Shown: in pieces, positions 9,951 to 19,491 of the stretch
Layout of the letters: every line of letters begins with the position of its first letter
Numbering within the stretch: position 1 is the stretch's first letter
DNA from: Dethiosulfatarculus sandiegensis
Lineage (GTDB): Bacteria > Desulfobacterota > Desulfarculia > Desulfarculales > Desulfarculaceae
NCBI RefSeq assembly: GCF_000931935.2
Contig: NZ_AZAC01000023.1
Coordinates: forward strand, 62,001-126,000
Length of the DNA: 64,000 nucleotides
Direction of reading: 5' to 3'
Made by a program: the position numbers and the translations under genes
The notes under the pieces: model-generated
Told to the model about the DNA's origin: nothing
Databases searched by the model: none
The model's input: only the letters and a program-made list of their open reading frames with translations

Positions 9951-10184
9951 CTTGATTCTCCTTTAAATAGGCCCGTACACAACGGGCATTGGCTTAACTT
10001 GTCTCCCTTGGCATTGGGCAACTACCGGGAAACATCTATATTGACCCCTTTTGCCGGGCCGGAGTCAAGGACAATGGTGAGTCTTCGGGCAGCAGGGGCC
10101 GGGCTTTGGCAAAACCTGTCCAATTACAGCATGCAACCCATTTGTTTTTGGGAATTTCACCAACCGTATCATCAACCCAAATTC

Positions 10185-10906
<722 letters not shown>

Positions 10907-10910
<4 letters not shown>

Positions 10911-11563
10911 ATGATATTGGCCTTTCTGCCCAGTTCCTCGTAGTAACGGGAGATGCGAGACCCCACAAAACAGACGATGAAATAAACCAAAGCCGCGAAC
11001 CCGAAGAGCTCAATGGAGCGCACTTCCAGGTTGTCAACAATGGAAGCCCTTCTGACCAGTTCGGGCAGACCGATGACAAAGGCCAGGCTGGTGTCCTGAA
11101 ACGTCACTATGGACTGGGTTATCAGGCTGGGCAACATGCGCCGCATGGCAATGGGGATGCTGATATGGCGGGCGGTCTGAAAATAGGTCATGCCGGTTGA
11201 ATAGGAGGCGTTTATCAAATCCTTGCTTATAGTCTGGTAACCGGCCCTGAATATCTCCCCAAAATAGGTGGCCTCAAACATAATAAAAGAGACCACCGCC
11301 GCCCAAAAGGGGTCCATGGCCTCTCCCACCAAAAGGGGCATAATGAAATAAAACCAAAAAATGACCAGAATCAAGGGAATGTTGCGCAGAAAATTGACAT
11401 AGGCTGTTACCGGATAATAAATCCAGGGATTTTTGGAAAGCCTGGCCAGACCGGCCAGCATGCCCAGAAATATGCCTCCGGCCAGGGCGAATACAGACAG
11501 CTTAACCGTCACCCACAACCCGCCCATCAGATAGGGGAAGTTCCTGGCGATCACATCAAACAT
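10907..11563 (-). CDS. Polar amino acid ABC transporter, permease subunit 2
   Basis: A 218-residue inner-membrane permease of the HisM/GltK type. It starts with a TM segment after [20 protein letters not shown] and contains the family EAA-loop region ([20 protein letters not shown] followed by [18 protein letters not shown]) that contacts the ATPase. Four to five TM segments are evident, with [17 protein letters not shown] in the middle. It lies 3 bp after permease 1 and overlaps the ATPase gene by 4 bp. The two permeases probably form a heterodimer, as in GltJK. Solute specificity is not visible. Confidence 0.93.
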
Positions 11564-11566
11564 GGG

Positions 11567-12283
11567 CTACCTCCCCACCAGGCCGGGAATTTTGAACCTT
11601 TTTTCAACTATTCCCATAAGCCGCACCACGGTCATGCCCAAAAACAGATAGATGATCATGGCGCCGGTGGTGGATTCCAGGCCGTGGAAGGTTTCCGCAT
11701 CTATCTGATAGCTTTGAAAGGTAAGTTCGGCCACACCAATGGTCATACAGATTGATGTGTTTTTAAATATGGTCAGAAACTCGGTGGTCAATGGCGGTAT
11801 GGTCAGGCGCAGGGCATAGGGAATGATTACATGCCAATACATCTGAAATCGGGTCATACCGGTTGAGAGCACGGCCTGATACTGGTCCCTTCCTATGGAG
11901 GCAAAACCAGCCCGCAAATGCTCCGCCACCCTGGAGGCGGTGTAGAGCCCCAGGCCAAATATCGAGACGTATATATTCAACCCGGATATGCGGTTGATCT
12001 CTCTGGAAAGGGTCTCGCCAAACAGCATGGGCCCAGCGTAGAACCAAAAAAACATCTGCACTAATAACGGTATGTTGCGCAACACCTCGGTGTAGGCGGT
12101 TCCTATGAACCTCAGGCTGCGATAGGGGGTGATCCGCAGACTGCCCACCAGTATCCCCAAAGCCATGGCCAGTATCCAGGCGGTAAGCCCGATAAAAATG
12201 GTGAGCCCCAACCCCTTGAGAAGCCAAAGGCCATAGGGCATGCGCCACAGCACGCCCCAATCAAACTCATAGCTCAGCCCCAT
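11567..12283 (-). CDS. Polar amino acid ABC transporter, permease subunit 1
   Basis: A 238-residue inner-membrane permease of the GltJ/HisQ type. It shows LLKGLGLTIFIGLTAWILAM at the start, the EVLRNIPLLVQMFFWFYAGP segment, and an EAA-like loop (ASRVAEHLRAGFASIGRDQY, GMTRFQMYWHVIIPYALR) for docking to the ATPase. It follows the binding-protein gene after a 139-bp gap that contains a strong hairpin, an arrangement that commonly keeps binding protein in excess over membrane subunits. It is co-directional and almost contiguous with permease 2. Confidence 0.93.
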   Translation of the reverse strand: MGLSYEFDWGVLWRMPYGLWLLKGLGLTIFIGLTAWILAMALGILVGSLRITPYRSLRFIGTAYTEVLRNIPLLVQMFFWFYAGPMLFGETLSREINRISGLNIYVSIFGLGLYTASRVAEHLRAGFASIGRDQYQAVLSTGMTRFQMYWHVIIPYALRLTIPPLTTEFLTIFKNTSICMTIGVAELTFQSYQIDAETFHGLESTTGAMIIYLFLGMTVVRLMGIVEKRFKIPGLVGR

Positions 12284-12319
12284 GAATCACTCCCGGTTAT
12301 AGAGCGGTTTGGTAGCGGG

Positions 12320-12358
12320 CTTCCGGACCGGGGTGATATTCACTCCCCGGCCCGGAAG
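12320..12358 (-). promoter_or_regulatory. Intra-operon stem-loop between binding-protein and permease genes
   Basis: Inverted arms CTTCCGG-a-CCGGGG and CCCCGG-c-CCGGAAG pair over 13 bp around a TGATATTCACT loop with one internal mismatch. There is no T-run, so it is more likely an mRNA-stabilising or partial-stop element that raises binding-protein output than a full terminator. Confidence 0.6.
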
Positions 12359-12422
12359 GCAGGTTGGCTGATTACAGGCTTTTTTTGACAAAATCCGGAA
12401 AGCCCCTATCAGCAAATCGGCT

Positions 12423-13325
12423 TTACTTCTGTTTCTTCCACCAGTTTTCGCCCATGGGGTAGACGATCATCTGCAGGTAATCCTTGTACGCCGGAGACAT
12501 CTTAATGGGGACCACACCCTTGGGGCCCATCCACTTTTCATAGATCTTGTAGAATTCTCCGGTTTTGATTGTCCACAAAATGGTGTTGTTTATGAAATCC
12601 CTGAAATCGGAGTTACCCTCGCGCACAATATAGGCATAGGGTTCATAGGCAATGGCAAAATCAGTGGTCATCCATTTATCCGGATTCTGATCTTTCATGC
12701 GAAGCCCTTCCAACAGGCTGCGGTCTGTGGAATAGGCGTCTATCTTGCCGCTTTTAAGCGCCAACATTCCCTGGGGGTGGGTCTCTGTAATAACAATCGC
12801 CTCGGGCTTGAATTTGCCTGCCTCGGCCAACTGCTGCACCGCCTTTAAGTTGGTGGTGGCCCTGGCCGCACCGACCCTCTTGCCGTTTAGGTCAGTGAGC
12901 TTTTTAATGCCGGAATCCTTGGCTACCAAAAAAGTTGTCTCGGAAAAGAAAAAGATCAGGCTGAAATCCGCCACAGCTTCCCTTTTGGCTGTGTAGGTGG
13001 TTGAGCCCATTTCGCAATCAACCGTGCCGTTGACCACCAAGGGGATGCGGGTCTTGGGGGTGATGGTGTAGGGAACGATCTCTATTTCCTTGCCAAAACG
13101 TTTAGAGAGATACTTGGCCACCATATGGGCCATATCCACGGAAAACCCCACATGCTTGCCTACTTTGGGGTCCATAAAGGCAAAGGGGATGGAGCCCTCC
13201 CTGAACCCCACTTTGAGTTTGCCCGATTTTTCAATGCGGTCCATGGTGGCGTCGGCCAGAGCCGGGCTGGAGAACAAACTCAAGCCCAAAATCAGGGCCA
13301 ATAAAAGAGTCAGGCTCTTTTTCAT
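12423..13325 (-). CDS. Periplasmic polar amino acid binding protein (GltI/SBP family 3)
   Basis: A 300-residue secreted solute-binding protein. It has a signal peptide (MKKSLTLLLALILGLSLFSS, likely cleaved after ALA near residue 25) and the two-lobe SBP_bac_3 fold. The lobes show KLKVGFREGSIPFAF, GFSVDMAHMVAKYL, VNGTVDCEMGSTTYTAKREA and GARATTNLKAVQQL. The substrate-contact residues (Arg in KREA; Gly-Ser-Thr-Thr) fit an acidic or polar amino acid. It is the first gene of the importer unit, 295 bp downstream of a strong sigma-54 promoter. Nearby PLP enzymes make a cysteine-, cysteate-, serine- or aspartate-type ligand plausible, but that is inference. Confidence 0.93.
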   Translation of the reverse strand: MKKSLTLLLALILGLSLFSSPALADATMDRIEKSGKLKVGFREGSIPFAFMDPKVGKHVGFSVDMAHMVAKYLSKRFGKEIEIVPYTITPKTRIPLVVNGTVDCEMGSTTYTAKREAVADFSLIFFFSETTFLVAKDSGIKKLTDLNGKRVGAARATTNLKAVQQLAEAGKFKPEAIVITETHPQGMLALKSGKIDAYSTDRSLLEGLRMKDQNPDKWMTTDFAIAYEPYAYIVREGNSDFRDFINNTILWTIKTGEFYKIYEKWMGPKGVVPIKMSPAYKDYLQMIVYPMGENWWKKQK

Positions 13326-13620
13326 CTGTATCCTCCCTTGTAGCTTTTAAAGAAACACTTTGAAATTAGAACAAAAAACTAAGCTATGATCTAAAACCTC
13401 CCATTTAAGAATTTGTATAAAAATCGCCAAGGCCTTTACAAAACAGGGCTTACCCCTTTAGAGGCCGCTCCGATTCAGGACTAACTCCTGATAAATTAAG
13501 CAAATTGTTCTGCAAGGCTGTTTGCGGGCAGTTGTTGCCACACCAGGTAAAAAAAGCTGATCCCAAAACCGGGTTAAGTGCCTGGGTGTCTTTTAAACAA
13601 CAGGTTTGAAGATCTGTGAC

Positions 13621-13637
13621 CGCAACAGTTGTGCCAA
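13621..13637 (-). promoter_or_regulatory. Sigma-54 (RpoN) promoter for the amino acid importer
   Basis: The minus strand reads TTGGCACAACTGTTGCG. This matches the -24/-12 consensus TGGCAC-N5-TTGC exactly, with the obligatory GG-N10-GC spacing. It points toward the binding-protein gene whose start is about 295 nt downstream. An NtrC-type activator gene lies directly upstream. Confidence 0.88.
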
Positions 13638-13748
13638 GACCCCTTTACACAAACCTCAGGCAGGACACAAAACTGTTAACCTTTAAATATCAGGAGATTA
13701 TTAAAAGACAGTGAAAAGCTGCAACCCGGAAGAGCTTCTGTTTTACAT

Positions 13749-13783
13749 GTGCGTAAACCGCACTTCTTGTGCGCTTGCCGCAC
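13749..13783. promoter_or_regulatory. Two tandem activator dyads (probable UAS for the NtrC-type regulator)
   Basis: Two identical-arm palindromes, GTGCG-N5-CGCAC at 13749-13763 and again at 13769-13783, have centres exactly 20 bp apart. They lie about 125 bp upstream of the sigma-54 promoter, the usual distance for enhancer-binding proteins. The spacers differ (TAAAC, CTTGC) while the arms are identical, as expected for protein-binding half-sites. The adjacent response regulator is the natural candidate. Confidence 0.8.
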
Positions 13784-13815
13784 TAACTGAACAGGTTTTA
13801 CAAAGCCTTTTAAGT

Positions 13816-15198
13816 TCAGGAGCGATCATGGTTATCTGCAAACAGACGTTTCATTTTACGGGCCAGGGCAAACCGGCTGATTCCCAACAACCGGGCCGCT
13901 TCTGATTTGACTCCTCCCGACTTATTCAGGGCTTCCAAGATCAATTGCCTTTCCAGTTCAGAGAGTGTTTCATCAAGATCACCCCCCCGAGCCAGGGAAT
14001 CGTTCAGATCCGGCGTCTGTCGCGGGGTGATCTTTTGTATGGAGGTGGGCAGATCGGCAAGGGTGATAGTTTCGGAACACAGGATCACCAGGCGTTCCAC
14101 CAGATTTTTAAGCTCCCGGATATTTCCGGGCCACCTGTAATCCAAAAATGCCTGGCTCGCCTTTTTATCCAGCCTGGCCAGTGGCTTATGAAATTTTTTT
14201 GAAAAATGAGTTAAATAATGATCCGTAAGCAGCAGGATGTCTTTTCCCCTCTTTCTAAGGGGAGGAACGGTCAAAGGCACCACATTCAGGCGGTAATAAA
14301 GATCCGGGCGAAAACGATTATGCATCAAGGCCTGATCCAGATCCCGATTGGTGGCGCTTATTATCATCACATCCACCTTTATCTGAGATCCGCCTCCTAT
14401 GCGACGGAAGCTTCTGGTCTCTAAAAAACGCAACAGCTTGGCCTGAAGGGTAAGGGGCATTTCAGCCACCTCATCCAAAAAAAGCGTGCCCTGGTCAGCC
14501 AGCTCGACCAGGCCTGTCTTACGCTGTCTGGCATCGGTAAAGGCGCCTTTTTCGTATCCAAAAAGCTCGCTCTCCAACAAATTGTCAGGCAGGGAGGCGC
14601 AGTTTATCTCTATAAACTGTTTGGAGGCCCGGGCGCTCATATTATGAATTGCCTTGGCCAAAAGGTCCTTTCCGGTGCCGCTTTCGCCTTTAAGCAAAAT
14701 GGTTGTATTCTGCACCTGGGAAAGCTTTCCGACCGTGTTTAAGAGCTCTTTCACCAGGTTGCTTTGGCCGATAAAGTCCCTAAGGCTGGCAGACTGGTAA
14801 TCCCGTTGCCGCCTGTGCTCCACTTCCCGCACCAACCTGCTCTGCTTAAGGGCCTTTTTCAGGACCAGCCCTATCTCCTCCAGATCAAAAGGCTTACTGA
14901 TATAATCAAAAGCCCCGCCTTTTAAGGCGCTTATTGCCGATTCCATATTCCCGTGGGCGGTAATGATTATCACCTGGGTCTTGGGGGTGGACTCTTTTAC
15001 TTTTTTCAAGAGTTCCAACCCATCGGCATCCGGCAGTCTCAAATCCAAAAGCACTGCGTCCGGTTCGTTTCTTTTGAAATAAGCTGAAAAATCATGGGCC
15101 GTGCCAAACAAATGCACAGCATAACCCTGGTCGGAAAGTTCCATTCCCAGAGAGTTAAGCAAGGTTGTTTCATCATCCAAAACAGCTATTTCAGGCAT
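13816..15198 (-). CDS. NtrC-family sigma-54 response regulator
   Basis: A 460-residue three-domain activator. The receiver domain (1-120) has acidic pocket residues D8/D9, phospho-acceptor D52 and K in SKPF. The AAA+ domain (about 140-380) has Walker A GESGTGKD, Walker B LFLDEVAEM and the sigma-54 contact loop. That loop reads GAFTDA, not the common GAFTGA; this variant is widespread and functional in related activators. The C-terminal Fis-like helix-turn-helix (about 420-455) has KSEAARLLGISRFALARKM. It follows the sensor kinase gene by 42 bp. Its probable target is the importer promoter directly downstream, where sigma-54 and two dyads are visible. Confidence 0.95.
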   Translation of the reverse strand: MPEIAVLDDETTLLNSLGMELSDQGYAVHLFGTAHDFSAYFKRNEPDAVLLDLRLPDADGLELLKKVKESTPKTQVIIITAHGNMESAISALKGGAFDYISKPFDLEEIGLVLKKALKQSRLVREVEHRRQRDYQSASLRDFIGQSNLVKELLNTVGKLSQVQNTTILLKGESGTGKDLLAKAIHNMSARASKQFIEINCASLPDNLLESELFGYEKGAFTDARQRKTGLVELADQGTLFLDEVAEMPLTLQAKLLRFLETRSFRRIGGGSQIKVDVMIISATNRDLDQALMHNRFRPDLYYRLNVVPLTVPPLRKRGKDILLLTDHYLTHFSKKFHKPLARLDKKASQAFLDYRWPGNIRELKNLVERLVILCSETITLADLPTSIQKITPRQTPDLNDSLARGGDLDETLSELERQLILEALNKSGGVKSEAARLLGISRFALARKMKRLFADNHDRS

Positions 15199-15240
15199 GG
15201 CGCCCTTCCCTTAAGACCTTTGGTTGCATTCAACCGGTTC

Positions 15241-16920
15241 TCAACGTCTCTGTTCGGAAAACACAAGCCTGAAGGTGGTTCCCCGATTTTTTTCACTGTT
15301 CACCTGCACTCTTACATGGTTTTGTTTAAGCAGGGAATAGACAATGGAAAGCCCCAGGCCGGTGCCTTGGGGGGAAAGGGTGAAAAACGGGTCAAAAATA
15401 CGATCCAATTTTTCCTGGTCTATGCCGTAACCGTTATCTGATATCAAAAGAACCACTTGATCACGCGGATTGAGCCAGCTGACCAGCTTGATCTCTCCTT
15501 TGCGAGGCAAAACAGCGCTCAACGCGTTTAAAAGCAGGTTCACCATAACCTGGATCATTTGGTCCTTATCAACAAACACCAAATGGTTATCCACCTTTGA
15601 GTTACAGACAACCCCCTTTTCCAGCATTCGCACTCCCACCAGACTCACCGACCTGTCCACGATCTCTTTTAAGCTGAACATGGCTGCCTCTGAAGGCCGG
15701 GGACCGGCAAACTCCAAGAGACCACTCATGATCCTATCCAGGCGATCCACCTCCCGGTTGATGGCCAGAGCCAGTGCAGCCAGCCGCCGGTCCTGTATTT
15801 TTCTGGCCAACACCTGGGAACTTGTCTTTATCCCGGCCAGGGGATTTTTCACCTCATGGGCAAATCCGGCAGACAAGAGCCCTAAGGAAGCCAGTTTGGC
15901 CGCCTCGATCAGCTCGGTCTGGCGCTCCTGCAAGGTGGCGGCCATGCAGTTAAACTCCCTGGCCAGCCTTCTCATCTCCGGCCCGGAAGTAATTTCTATC
16001 CTGTGTTCAAAATCACCGGTGGCAAACTTTTGGGCCCCGTTTATCAGGGTCTTCACCGGCCTGGTGATCCTTCTGCTGAAAAACAGGGAAGCCGCAAAGG
16101 TAAGCAGGGCCACAAACAGGCAAAAGGCGAAGGTCAACCAAGCCAATCGATTTACATCGCTAAACAAATGCATTTCCGGTATGCGAATCATGATCCGCCA
16201 GTTTAGCAAGGGCAAAGTAGCCTCATACTCGCGAACCTTTTGTCCCGCTTCATCTTTCACTTCGATCCTGGGTTCTGCGAACACCCTGGTTCCGTTTTGG
16301 GTAATGATAAACTTTTGAATCCCGATTCCCAAATCCAATTCCTTGATAAAACGGGTGAAATCACTTAAAAGCACTGTGGCTGCCACCATGCCCACCTCAC
16401 GGGAGGGATCCCGAAAGTCATAGACTTTGCGTAATAAAACCACTTGTTTATTTTTTTGATTAGCGTTTACCAGATGGTAGTAGTCATGCTGAAAAGCCTG
16501 TTCAAGCCGACTCCTGTCAAGACCCCATCCCTCCAATGAGCTATTGCCCGCAGGCGTCTCCGCTACTATTGAAAAATCCCGATTATAAAGGGCGATGTGG
16601 CTGAAATTGCCAGTATTTATTCGGAATATTTCCAATTTTTCCCGTATTCCGTCCTGGGTTCTTGCCCTGGGGAACTCTAAAAACCGGAGCTGTACATAGG
16701 GGAAATGGGTGAGGATATCAAGGTCTTTAAAGAGGTTGTAACAAAAGGAATCAGTCTGCCAGCCAATACGCTCAACCAGGGCGTTCACCTGCTTTTCATT
16801 TATACGGGAGACTGATGAGGAGTAGGAAGTAAAACTGAAAACGGCGACCATGGCCAAGGGTGCCAAACCAAAGACCAGGTAAAACCAAAAAATTCGCCAT
16901 CTGAGGGACAAATTCAGCAT
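15241..16920 (-). CDS. Membrane sensor histidine kinase, partner of the NtrC-type regulator
   Basis: A 559-residue sensor kinase. It has TM1 at about 10-30, a periplasmic sensor of roughly 220 residues (Cache-like; ligand unknown) and TM2 at about 255-280. HAMP follows (RRITRPVKTLINGAQKFATG), then HisKA with FAHEVKNPLAGIKTSSQVL (phospho-acceptor H355). The HATPase_c domain has N-box VNLLLNAL, G1 ISDNGYGID, F-box IFDPFFT and G2 GTGLGLSIV. The start is ATG 16920. It forms an operon with the downstream regulator. The location next to an amino acid importer suggests that it senses the imported solute or nitrogen/sulfur status, which is inference. Confidence 0.93.
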   Translation of the reverse strand: MLNLSLRWRIFWFYLVFGLAPLAMVAVFSFTSYSSSVSRINEKQVNALVERIGWQTDSFCYNLFKDLDILTHFPYVQLRFLEFPRARTQDGIREKLEIFRINTGNFSHIALYNRDFSIVAETPAGNSSLEGWGLDRSRLEQAFQHDYYHLVNANQKNKQVVLLRKVYDFRDPSREVGMVAATVLLSDFTRFIKELDLGIGIQKFIITQNGTRVFAEPRIEVKDEAGQKVREYEATLPLLNWRIMIRIPEMHLFSDVNRLAWLTFAFCLFVALLTFAASLFFSRRITRPVKTLINGAQKFATGDFEHRIEITSGPEMRRLAREFNCMAATLQERQTELIEAAKLASLGLLSAGFAHEVKNPLAGIKTSSQVLARKIQDRRLAALALAINREVDRLDRIMSGLLEFAGPRPSEAAMFSLKEIVDRSVSLVGVRMLEKGVVCNSKVDNHLVFVDKDQMIQVMVNLLLNALSAVLPRKGEIKLVSWLNPRDQVVLLISDNGYGIDQEKLDRIFDPFFTLSPQGTGLGLSIVYSLLKQNHVRVQVNSEKNRGTTFRLVFSEQRR

Positions 16921-17471
16921 TCAGCCTCTATTGCCAATGGTGGAAGACCGCTTACTTATGGTAATCTTGCCGCCCAAGCAAACTCCGGCCGGCAAACGCC
17001 CAGAACTGTCGCGCCCGCACCGGGGCTAGCTAAAATCCTCCCGCAAAAGACCTTGTCTGCGCTAAATTCAGCATTTTCCACCAAGATACCTTGATTCGGC
17101 CTCAAAAAGATAATTCAGGTAGAAAAAATAAGAATAACACTTTTTATTATTCCCAGACAAGTATATGAGTTAAATAATCCAGCACTTTCAGGTAATTAAG
17201 GCAGAAATTAAATCTAATTTCGCTGATTATGCAAAAGCGGTAAAACATCTTGGAACAGATGATTGCCCCCGCACCTGGTCCCAAAAAGCACACATGCAGG
17301 AAAAGATTTAATATCAGCAGGTTGGCAAACTTAAGTCTAAAGAACTTCAAGAGAAAAAATCCGGAGATGAATCTTCCGGCGCATAGCTTCACCGCCGGGC
17401 AGGTCACACTGAATTATTCATAACAACCAGCCGGACTCCGCAGGCACGCCTACAAAAAAACTAAAGACTGC
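16921..17471. other. 551-bp intergenic stretch upstream of the two-component operon
   Basis: This should hold the promoter of the sensor kinase gene. An 86-codon minus-strand frame at 17147-17407 is hydrophobic but patternless and was rejected as a gene. No strong promoter, repeat or terminator hairpin was identified. Confidence 0.35.
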
Positions 17472-17822
17472 TCAGGATATCAGGTCTTTTTCAGCCAGAT
17501 ATTGGGCAACCACCAGCGCCTGGCTCCAGGCCAATGTGCCGCCCATGCTCACCGCAACTGAACAAACTTCAAATATTTCCTCGACAGTCGCGCCCAGGCT
17601 GAGCGCCTTTTCAGTTTGTGAAATCATACAGTCCTTGCAACCGGACTGAACGGCAATGGCCAGAGATAAAAACCTTTTGGTCTTAAGGTTCAGAGCGCCG
17701 TCCTTATAGACCGCTTTTTTAACCTTTCCATAATAGGCATCTGTCAGCTCAGGCATCTGCTTTTTGGTCAGTTCAAAGAGCCGCCACATTTTTTCTTCGT
17801 ATTGCAAGGCCGAATCACCCAC
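17472..17822 (-). CDS. AhpD-like / carboxymuconolactone decarboxylase family protein
   Basis: A small all-helical protein of about 117 residues with the family redox motif GCKDCM (CxxC) followed by SQTEKALSLGATVEEIFEV and VSMGGTLAWSQALVV. AhpD-type proteins relay electrons to peroxiredoxins or act as small disulfide reductases; single-domain members like this are often of unknown substrate. The frame is open to a TTG at 17873, but that adds a low-complexity hydrophobic stretch. I prefer GTG 17822 with GGAGAAGGG 9 nt upstream; ATG 17789 is a further option. The gene is monocistronic with no informative neighbour. Confidence 0.85.
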   Translation of the reverse strand: MGDSALQYEEKMWRLFELTKKQMPELTDAYYGKVKKAVYKDGALNLKTKRFLSLAIAVQSGCKDCMISQTEKALSLGATVEEIFEVCSVAVSMGGTLAWSQALVVAQYLAEKDLIS

Positions 17823-18455
17823 TTTTAAAAACCCTTCTCCAAAGCCGCTTACAAACAAAAAGACTACGAACAAAGCAGCAAAACCTCTCCCCTACTTCCT
17901 GGTCTTGTATCTGGAAATCTTAAATTTTGGCAACCGAAGCCCCGTAAGCTCTTGACCCGGAAAAAACAGCACGGCGCACGGACTGCTTCCCGTGTTCCCC
18001 CTAAAATCTCATCTTATTAATGCATTTCAGATCAATACTTTTGTCTCAGTCAACTCCGGCGGCAAGTTAAAAACAACCATACTTTTGTCTGACGGCATTA
18101 AATTAATTTACAGAGCTGCTTTATAAATTAATCTTCATTCCAAGAAGTTAAGATAAAAGAGCTTTTCAACGCAGCGTAATATTAAAAGAACGCATCGTCA
18201 AACAAAAGGCGTGCCCTTTTATAAACTATTTTTCCATAACGACATAATATCAATAGAATAATAGTACAATATTCTTGCAGGGAATAATTGTTTCTGGCAC
18301 AATGCTCGAAAAATACAAATAATTTGCTCAAGCATCGCGTTTATTAAGGTTGTGAGATGACAGGGTGACTTGCAAAACCACCTTGACCCAAAAGTTCGCT
18401 CCATGCCGCTTAAGCCTCGCCGGCCCCTGCATCTTGTGACCAACCCTAGAGGTTC
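17823..18455. other. ~630-bp divergent intergenic region
   Basis: It lies between the leftward AhpD-like gene and the rightward HDOD gene. It is AT-rich, with no convincing reading frame. A 14-nt string CCCCCTAAAATCTC at 17997-18010 also occurs inside the repeat near 32.6 kb, but flanks do not match, so it is probably chance or a small relic. Confidence 0.35.
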
Positions 18456-19343
18456 GTGCATATCAAAACACCTGACATGGGGGCGTTTTTTTTGCGGAAG
18501 GACCTGACAAAACGCATCTATTCCATAAAAAGACTGGCGGCAATGCCCCATGTTCTGACCAGGCTTTTAAGCGCCCTGGCCACCCCTGACGTCTCCATCA
18601 ATAAACTATCTGAAATAATTGAAAATGATCAGGCATTGACCGCAAAGGTGCTGAGCTTGGCCAATTCTGCGTTTTATGGTTTCAGCCAGGAAGTAACCAC
18701 CATTAAAAGAGCCGCCACCTTGATAGGAATGCACGAGCTGGAGTTGCTGGCTTTAGGCGCAGGGTTTGGTGACTTTTTTAATATGAAAAAAACACCCGAG
18801 CGTTTTAATGGCCGGGCCCTTTGGCAACATTGCCTGGCTGTATCCTGGTTAAGCAAGGAACTGGCCACGGTCACCGGCAGTTTTTCACCTTCAGAAGTCA
18901 TGGTGGCCGGCCTGCTTCACGATCTGGGCAAACTGGTTTTGATATGTCATCTCAAAGAAGAAATGGAAGAAGTGTTGGCCTTGACCGATCAAGGCGTCTC
19001 CCCCCATGAAGCGGAAAGAAGACTGGGCGTTGAACATACCAGGATCGGCGCTCTTTTGGCCAGGCGTTGGAATCTGCCGGCACTTTTACAGGAGGCCATT
19101 GCCAAACACCACAACCCCACTCCCAGCGATCCTTTTTACGCGAGCACCAGCTTGGTTTTTCTCGGCGACTATATGGCTCATAAATTGGGTTTCGGCCTCG
19201 CCGCACCGCCCAAAGGGGCGGAGCCGGATGGGCATTTTAAGGCGAATCAACTGAATCAGATAAACCTGAAGCCTTTGCTAAACAAGGCCAAGGAAAACGT
19301 GCCGGATCGCCTACAAATGGTGGGCATCATGGTAACTATCTAA
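18456..19343 (+). CDS. HDOD-domain signalling protein
   Basis: An approximately 295-residue protein made mostly of an HDOD domain (about 25-225). HDOD is a catalytically degenerate relative of the HD phosphohydrolases, found in regulators of motility, c-di-GMP signalling and stress. Visible marks are the IIENDQALTAKVLSLANSAF segment, AATLIGMHELELLALG, a GLLHDLGKL stretch resembling an HD motif, and AKHHNPTPSDP. The start is uncertain: GTG 18456 has AGAGG very close, ATG 18480 lacks a ribosome-binding site, and TTG 18492 follows GGGGGCG at good spacing. It lies directly upstream of a GGDEF-EAL gene in the same direction, so both may act in c-di-GMP control. Confidence 0.87.
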   Translation: MHIKTPDMGAFFLRKDLTKRIYSIKRLAAMPHVLTRLLSALATPDVSINKLSEIIENDQALTAKVLSLANSAFYGFSQEVTTIKRAATLIGMHELELLALGAGFGDFFNMKKTPERFNGRALWQHCLAVSWLSKELATVTGSFSPSEVMVAGLLHDLGKLVLICHLKEEMEEVLALTDQGVSPHEAERRLGVEHTRIGALLARRWNLPALLQEAIAKHHNPTPSDPFYASTSLVFLGDYMAHKLGFGLAAPPKGAEPDGHFKANQLNQINLKPLLNKAKENVPDRLQMVGIMVTI

Positions 19344-19491
19344 ATTTATTTTATTTATTATCTAGGCATTATATGGTCTCTCAGGCAAAAAAGCCCATAA
19401 ATGCCAAAAACAAAAGGATACCTGGCCTGAAAACACCCGATTGTTGGCACCGGAAAAGTTAATAAAGTTCAGACTTCATCCAAGGGGTGTT

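Noticed and set aside
17147-17407. 86-codon hydrophobic minus-strand frame
   Set aside because: No motif, no ribosome-binding site, AT-rich composition typical of random frames.
17997-18010. 14-nt match (CCCCCTAAAATCTC) to the inside of repeat copy A
   Set aside because: Flanking sequence does not match the 78-bp repeat, so a third copy cannot be claimed.
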